Shown here in pieces: positions 61,045-64,000 of a DNA stretch of 64,000 nt; the first letter of the stretch is position 1; every line of letters starts with the position of its first letter. The notes below the pieces were generated by a model. It was not told the origin of the DNA. It made no database searches and saw only the letters and a list, made by a program, of their open reading frames with translations. The stretch covers positions 1 to 64,000 of the forward strand of contig NZ_VIKW01000018.1 in the NCBI RefSeq assembly GCF_009711975.1, read 5' to 3'. Source of the stretch: Anabaena sp. UHCC 0204. GTDB lineage: Bacteria > Cyanobacteriota > Cyanobacteriia > Cyanobacteriales > Nostocaceae. The position numbers and the translations under genes were made by a program.

Positions 61045-62241
61045 TTATTTTTCTAAAGACTTCGCTATTACCCCTAACTGTAAACTTGGTGGAAAGTTAC
61101 CTTCTTCCTTAATGCGTTTGATTTCCAATGAAGTAATTGGCAAATTTAACTTTTGTGCTAACGCTTGTACAATATCTCCTCTATCAATGATACCAGCCAC
61201 AGCATCAGCGGGAGAAAGAACAGTAATTTGAGGTATTTGTTCCTGTTCTAATTTATTAATTACCTCTGCTAAAGAAGTAGATTCGGTAACAGTAGGAATT
61301 GTATTCAGGGGATGAACAATGCTTTGTAAAGTTTGGTTTTCCCATTCACTTCTTTGGGTTGTTCGTAAATCATTAATAGCAACTAAACCCCGATAACGAC
61401 CGTCAGCAGCCGCAAAATAAACTTGCGGTGTAGTAGTTTCTAAAAGATATAAATCAGCGAATTCTCGCAATGTTTGATTAGCATTAACTACGCGAAAATT
61501 ACGAGTCATCCCATCGCTGGCTACTAGCTTCAGCAAAGTTTCTTGTAATGTGGTTACACGGTCATAACTGTTAGCATTGCGAACTGCAAACCAGCCGATC
61601 AACACAATCCATAAACCTGTGATAAATTCTCTGGTAAAGAAATCAATCGCAAATCCCAAAGCGATCGCTGCATAACCTAAAATTTGTCCAGCTTTGGCTG
61701 CCATGTGTACTGCTTGAAAGCGATCGCCTGTCACTTTCCATAATGCAGCTTTTAATACTTGTCCCCCATCCAGTGGTAAACCAGGAATCAAGTTAAACAA
61801 CGCCACAACTAAGTTAATTCTCGCTAAATCTCCCGTCATTGAACTGAGAGGGGTACTATCAGGCAGCAAACTTGAACCTAGACGCAGTAAGAAAAACAGA
61901 CCAACACTCACCGCAGGACCGGCGATCGCTACCTGAAAAGCTTGACCAGGTGTTTTCGATTCTTCCTCTATGGCTGCAATTCCCCCAAACAAAAATAAAG
62001 TGATAGAATTCACCTTAATTCCTTGGGATTGAGCCACTAAGCTATGTCCTAACTCATGCAACAGCACCGAAGCAAATAACAATAGTGCCATTACCAAACC
62101 CGCACTCCAACCCACAATAGAACCCCATTGTTGGTAAGCAAACCCAAAATTCAGAGTTGTTAACCCCAAAATTACAAACCATAAGGGGTCTAAAAATAAC
62201 GGGATGCCAAATAAAGTACCTATTTTCCAATTTGTTTGCAT
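61045..62241 (-). CDS. Site-2-type intramembrane protease with CBS domains
   Basis: A 398-residue membrane metalloprotease. The zinc motif HELGH is at 62-66 and the second site GLPLDGGQVL is near 154-163. About six hydrophobic helices lie within residues 1-220. Two CBS domains follow (about 245-305 and 308-370), which often bind adenine nucleotides. This CBS-fused S2P class is widespread in cyanobacteria. Its substrates are unknown. It may cut membrane-bound regulators in response to energy state, which is inference. It is monocistronic. Confidence 0.92.
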   Translation of the reverse strand: MQTNWKIGTLFGIPLFLDPLWFVILGLTTLNFGFAYQQWGSIVGWSAGLVMALLLFASVLLHELGHSLVAQSQGIKVNSITLFLFGGIAAIEEESKTPGQAFQVAIAGPAVSVGLFFLLRLGSSLLPDSTPLSSMTGDLARINLVVALFNLIPGLPLDGGQVLKAALWKVTGDRFQAVHMAAKAGQILGYAAIALGFAIDFFTREFITGLWIVLIGWFAVRNANSYDRVTTLQETLLKLVASDGMTRNFRVVNANQTLREFADLYLLETTTPQVYFAAADGRYRGLVAINDLRTTQRSEWENQTLQSIVHPLNTIPTVTESTSLAEVINKLEQEQIPQITVLSPADAVAGIIDRGDIVQALAQKLNLPITSLEIKRIKEEGNFPPSLQLGVIAKSLEK

Positions 62242-62335
62242 TATTTTAGATATTCCAGAAATTCTTTTATAAGTGAGAAATGATAGGTATAACTCTAGGA
62301 TAACAATTTAAAAAATTTGATCACAAGAAAGTCGC

Positions 62336-62368
62336 AGGTCCCTGACCTCTCTAAGAAGTCGGGGATCT
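62336..62368. repeat. GATCCCCGACTTCT palindromic repeat, relative
   Basis: AGGTCCCTGACCTCT, a few bases, then AGAAGTCGGGGATCT. It is a diverged copy of the hairpin at 52040-52072, in the spacer between the protease and psaK. Confidence 0.65.
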
Positions 62369-62381
62369 AAATGCCTTTACC

Positions 62382-62416
62382 AAAAAAAGCGATAGGCAAA
62401 TTAATCACCTATCGCT
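62382..62416 (-). terminator. Rho-independent terminator of psaK
   Basis: On the minus strand, AGCGATAGG and CCTATCGCT (62408-62416 and 62388-62396) form a perfect 9-bp stem, followed by seven T. It lies about 30 bases after the psaK stop. Confidence 0.85.
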
Positions 62417-62444
62417 GTTGATAAAAAAAGAATATTAATCCAAT

Positions 62445-62696
62445 TTACAACCGACCAATATTAGTCAGTCCTAAAACAATGCCGATACCAATCACATGAC
62501 CAAACGCCATTGCTGCAATGAATCCTGGCACACTGATAGGTAATACAGGCATCGGTGGTCCGACTTTAGTAGATTTCAAGGCAAAAGTTAGTAAAAGTAC
62601 AACTACGCTACTGACGCTGATAATGATGCCTACTGTAGGACTCCACACCGGTGTTACAGGAACAGATGCTGCGGCTAATAAGATTGATGACATCAA
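62445..62696 (-). CDS. psaK: Photosystem I subunit PsaK
   Basis: An 83-residue thylakoid protein (82 from the second Met). Two transmembrane helices (about 22-42 and 56-78) are joined by a short basic loop (KSTKVGPPMPVLP). PsaK sits at the edge of photosystem I, binds chlorophylls and contributes to antenna and state-transition links. Sequence hallmarks are VPVTPVWSPTVGIIIS and FGHVIGIGIVLGLTNIG. It is monocistronic with its own terminator. Confidence 0.94.
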   Translation of the reverse strand: MMSSILLAAASVPVTPVWSPTVGIIISVSSVVVLLLTFALKSTKVGPPMPVLPISVPGFIAAMAFGHVIGIGIVLGLTNIGRL

Positions 62697-62822
62697 GGTG
62701 TGTTCTCCTGAATGAAAAAATGAATATAATCTTACAGAATTATAAAATTACCCTGGACAAAGCAAAAGTTTTTAACTTGAATTAAGATACTTTTGTGATT
62801 ATTTGTAACTTTTCAGATATAA

Positions 62823-63476
62823 ATGCGGGTTAAAATTTGCGGCATTACTCAACCACAGCAGTCTTTAGCCATAGCTTCTCTTGGTGCAACTGCACTAGGA
62901 TTTATATGTGTCCCGACTTCTCCTCGCTATGTGACTATAGCTCAAATTCAGGACGCGATCGCTGCCCTGGCTGAAGGCAACGCTCCTCTTCCTCAAAATA
63001 TTGACAAAATCGGTGTTTTTGCTAACACTACTATTTCTAAAATTAGCCAAATAGTTAAAGAGTCTGGTTTAACCGGTGTTCAGTTACATGGAGATGAAAC
63101 ACCGGAATTTTGCCATCAATTGCGTCAATCTCTACCCCAAGTAGAAATAATCAAGGCTTTTCGAGTCCGCAGTTTAGAGCATCTACAAACTACCACTAAT
63201 TACACTGATTATGTAGATACCCTATTATTAGATGCCTACCATCCTCAACAACTAGGAGGAACAGGGCAAACCTTAGATTGGCAAGTATTAAATCAGGAAT
63301 TTTGCCCTAGTCTTCCTTGGTTATTAGCTGGTGGACTAACCCCAGATAATATTTTAACTGCGTTGAGTCAGATCAACCCCAATGGGATTGATTTATCCAG
63401 TGGGGTAGAAAAATCTCCTGGTAACAAAGATTTAGACAAAGTAGCTCTATTATTTCAAAAGTTAGGGAATAGGTGA
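62823..63476 (+). CDS. trpF: Phosphoribosylanthranilate isomerase
   Basis: A 217-residue TIM-barrel enzyme of tryptophan synthesis. It isomerises N-(5-phosphoribosyl)anthranilate to the carboxyphenylamino sugar. Motifs: [12 protein letters not shown] with the catalytic Cys, [39 protein letters not shown] with the catalytic Asp, [10 protein letters not shown], and [16 protein letters not shown] at the phosphate site. Length is normal. It stands apart from other trp genes, as is usual in cyanobacteria. Confidence 0.97.
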   Translation: MRVKICGITQPQQSLAIASLGATALGFICVPTSPRYVTIAQIQDAIAALAEGNAPLPQNIDKIGVFANTTISKISQIVKESGLTGVQLHGDETPEFCHQLRQSLPQVEIIKAFRVRSLEHLQTTTNYTDYVDTLLLDAYHPQQLGGTGQTLDWQVLNQEFCPSLPWLLAGGLTPDNILTALSQINPNGIDLSSGVEKSPGNKDLDKVALLFQKLGNR

Positions 63477-63477
63477 T

Positions 63478-63610
63478 TTGTCAGTTGTCAGTTGTCAGTT
63501 GTCAGTTGTCAGTTGTCAGTTGTCAGTCGTCAGTTGTCAGTTGTCAGTTGTTAAGAAGTTTTCCTGCTCCCTGCTCCCTGCTCCCTGCTCCCCTGCTCCC
63601 TGTTCCCTAT
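63478..63610. repeat. Tandem TTGTCAG array and CTCCCTG array
   Basis: About nine heptamers of TTGTCAG (63479-63550), then CTGCTCC units (63563-63604). It lies between trpF and folE. The two repeat types occur together here as they do after hemF at 13441-13570. Confidence 0.9.
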
Positions 63611-63613
63611 TCT

Positions 63614-64000
63614 TCAAAAGAATGACGCTTGGTGACGAATCAAATTGAAGAATTCCTCACGGGTTTTATGTTCTTCTTGGAATATACCTACCATCGAACT
63701 GGTGACTGTCCAAGCACCTGGTTTTTGAACTCCCCGCATAACCATGCACATATGACTTGCTTCCATGACAACAGCAACGCCTTTAGGTTCAAGAACTGTT
63801 TGCAGTGCTTCGGCAATTTGTCGAGTTAGTCTTTCTTGTACTTGCAATCTACGAGAATACATTTCTACAATTCTTGCTAGTTTACTTAATCCCACAACTT
63901 TTTGATTGGGAATATAAGCAACGTGCGCTCTGCCCATGAATGGCAGCATATGATGTTCACACAAGCTAAAGAAGTTAATATCTCTAACTAACACCATCTC
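63614..64000 (-). CDS. folE: GTP cyclohydrolase I, 3' part, runs off the window
   Basis: The last 129 codons are seen. The gene continues past the right edge, where the frame stays open upstream of an internal Met. Motifs: [20 protein letters not shown] (zinc-binding Cys and His), [22 protein letters not shown], and [21 protein letters not shown]. The enzyme converts GTP to dihydroneopterin triphosphate for folate synthesis. In cyanobacteria it may also supply pteridine glycosides. The missing N-terminal part should hold about 90-110 residues. Confidence 0.95.
   Translation of the reverse strand, partial: EMVLVRDINFFSLCEHHMLPFMGRAHVAYIPNQKVVGLSKLARIVEMYSRRLQVQERLTRQIAEALQTVLEPKGVAVVMEASHMCMVMRGVQKPGAWTVTSSMVGIFQEEHKTREEFFNLIRHQASFF

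Noticed and set aside
63478-63610. Possible CRISPR array
   Set aside because: The units are 7 bases long without spacers. These are short tandem repeats.

Overview
The window comes from a cyanobacterium, most likely a filamentous heterocyst-forming one (Nostocales). Evidence: psaK, two copies of the Mg-protoporphyrin ester cyclase gene acsF, a bilin-type heme oxygenase, many HIP1 octamers (GCGATCGC), AT-rich spacers, and short tandem repeats of the TTGTCAG and CTCCCTG kind typical of this order. The assignment to order is inference. No rRNA operon, intact transposase, prophage or CRISPR array was seen.

Layout. 1-2.5 kb: a small conserved protein with an ECF-type ABC ATPase, a NYN-domain RNase-like gene, and tRNA-Asn(GTT) with a strong terminator. 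2.6-9.5 kb: an accessory patch. A frameshifted holA-like remnant lies on one side and a C-terminal fragment of a family-B DNA polymerase on the other. Between them is a tightly overlapping AT-rich three-gene operon: dynamin-like GTPase, a coiled-coil protein (possibly RdcB-like), and a patatin phospholipase. This operon is the best candidate for an undescribed, defence-like membrane system. 9.9-21 kb: pentapeptide protein, acsF1/hemF (divergent), a delta-9 desaturase, an M56/BlaI pair, comB, an M61 peptidase and a DUF3352 protein. 21.5-31.4 kb: M1 aminopeptidase with HEAT repeats, a 1247-residue CHAT/P-loop/TPR protein, a hicBA toxin-antitoxin pair and a UbiB-type kinase. 31.6-41.4 kb: nine genes on the minus strand forming a surface-polysaccharide or glycolipid cluster (GT2, GT4, GT10, GT8-like, a pyruvyltransferase-like protein, and an ABC exporter with an unusual tail). 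41.8-48.1 kb: gloB, rplI, dnaB carrying two inteins, and a PBP4-type carboxypeptidase. 48.2-55.7 kb: a histidine kinase, NurA, a TPR protein, a HAD hydrolase and a Mn/Zn-type ABC importer. 55.8-64 kb: acsF2 divergent from heme oxygenase and hemN, then glsB, Mn catalase, a site-2 protease, psaK, trpF and the 3' part of folE.

How genes work together. Two mirrored tetrapyrrole modules sit about 45 kb apart. acsF1|hemF has the oxygen-dependent coproporphyrinogen oxidase. acsF2|ho-hemN has the oxygen-independent one and matches the known micro-oxic gene set of cyanobacteria. The minus-strand sugar cluster probably builds and exports one glycan. Many spacers hold small dispersed palindromic repeats, and one such repeat lies in frame inside the CHAT gene.
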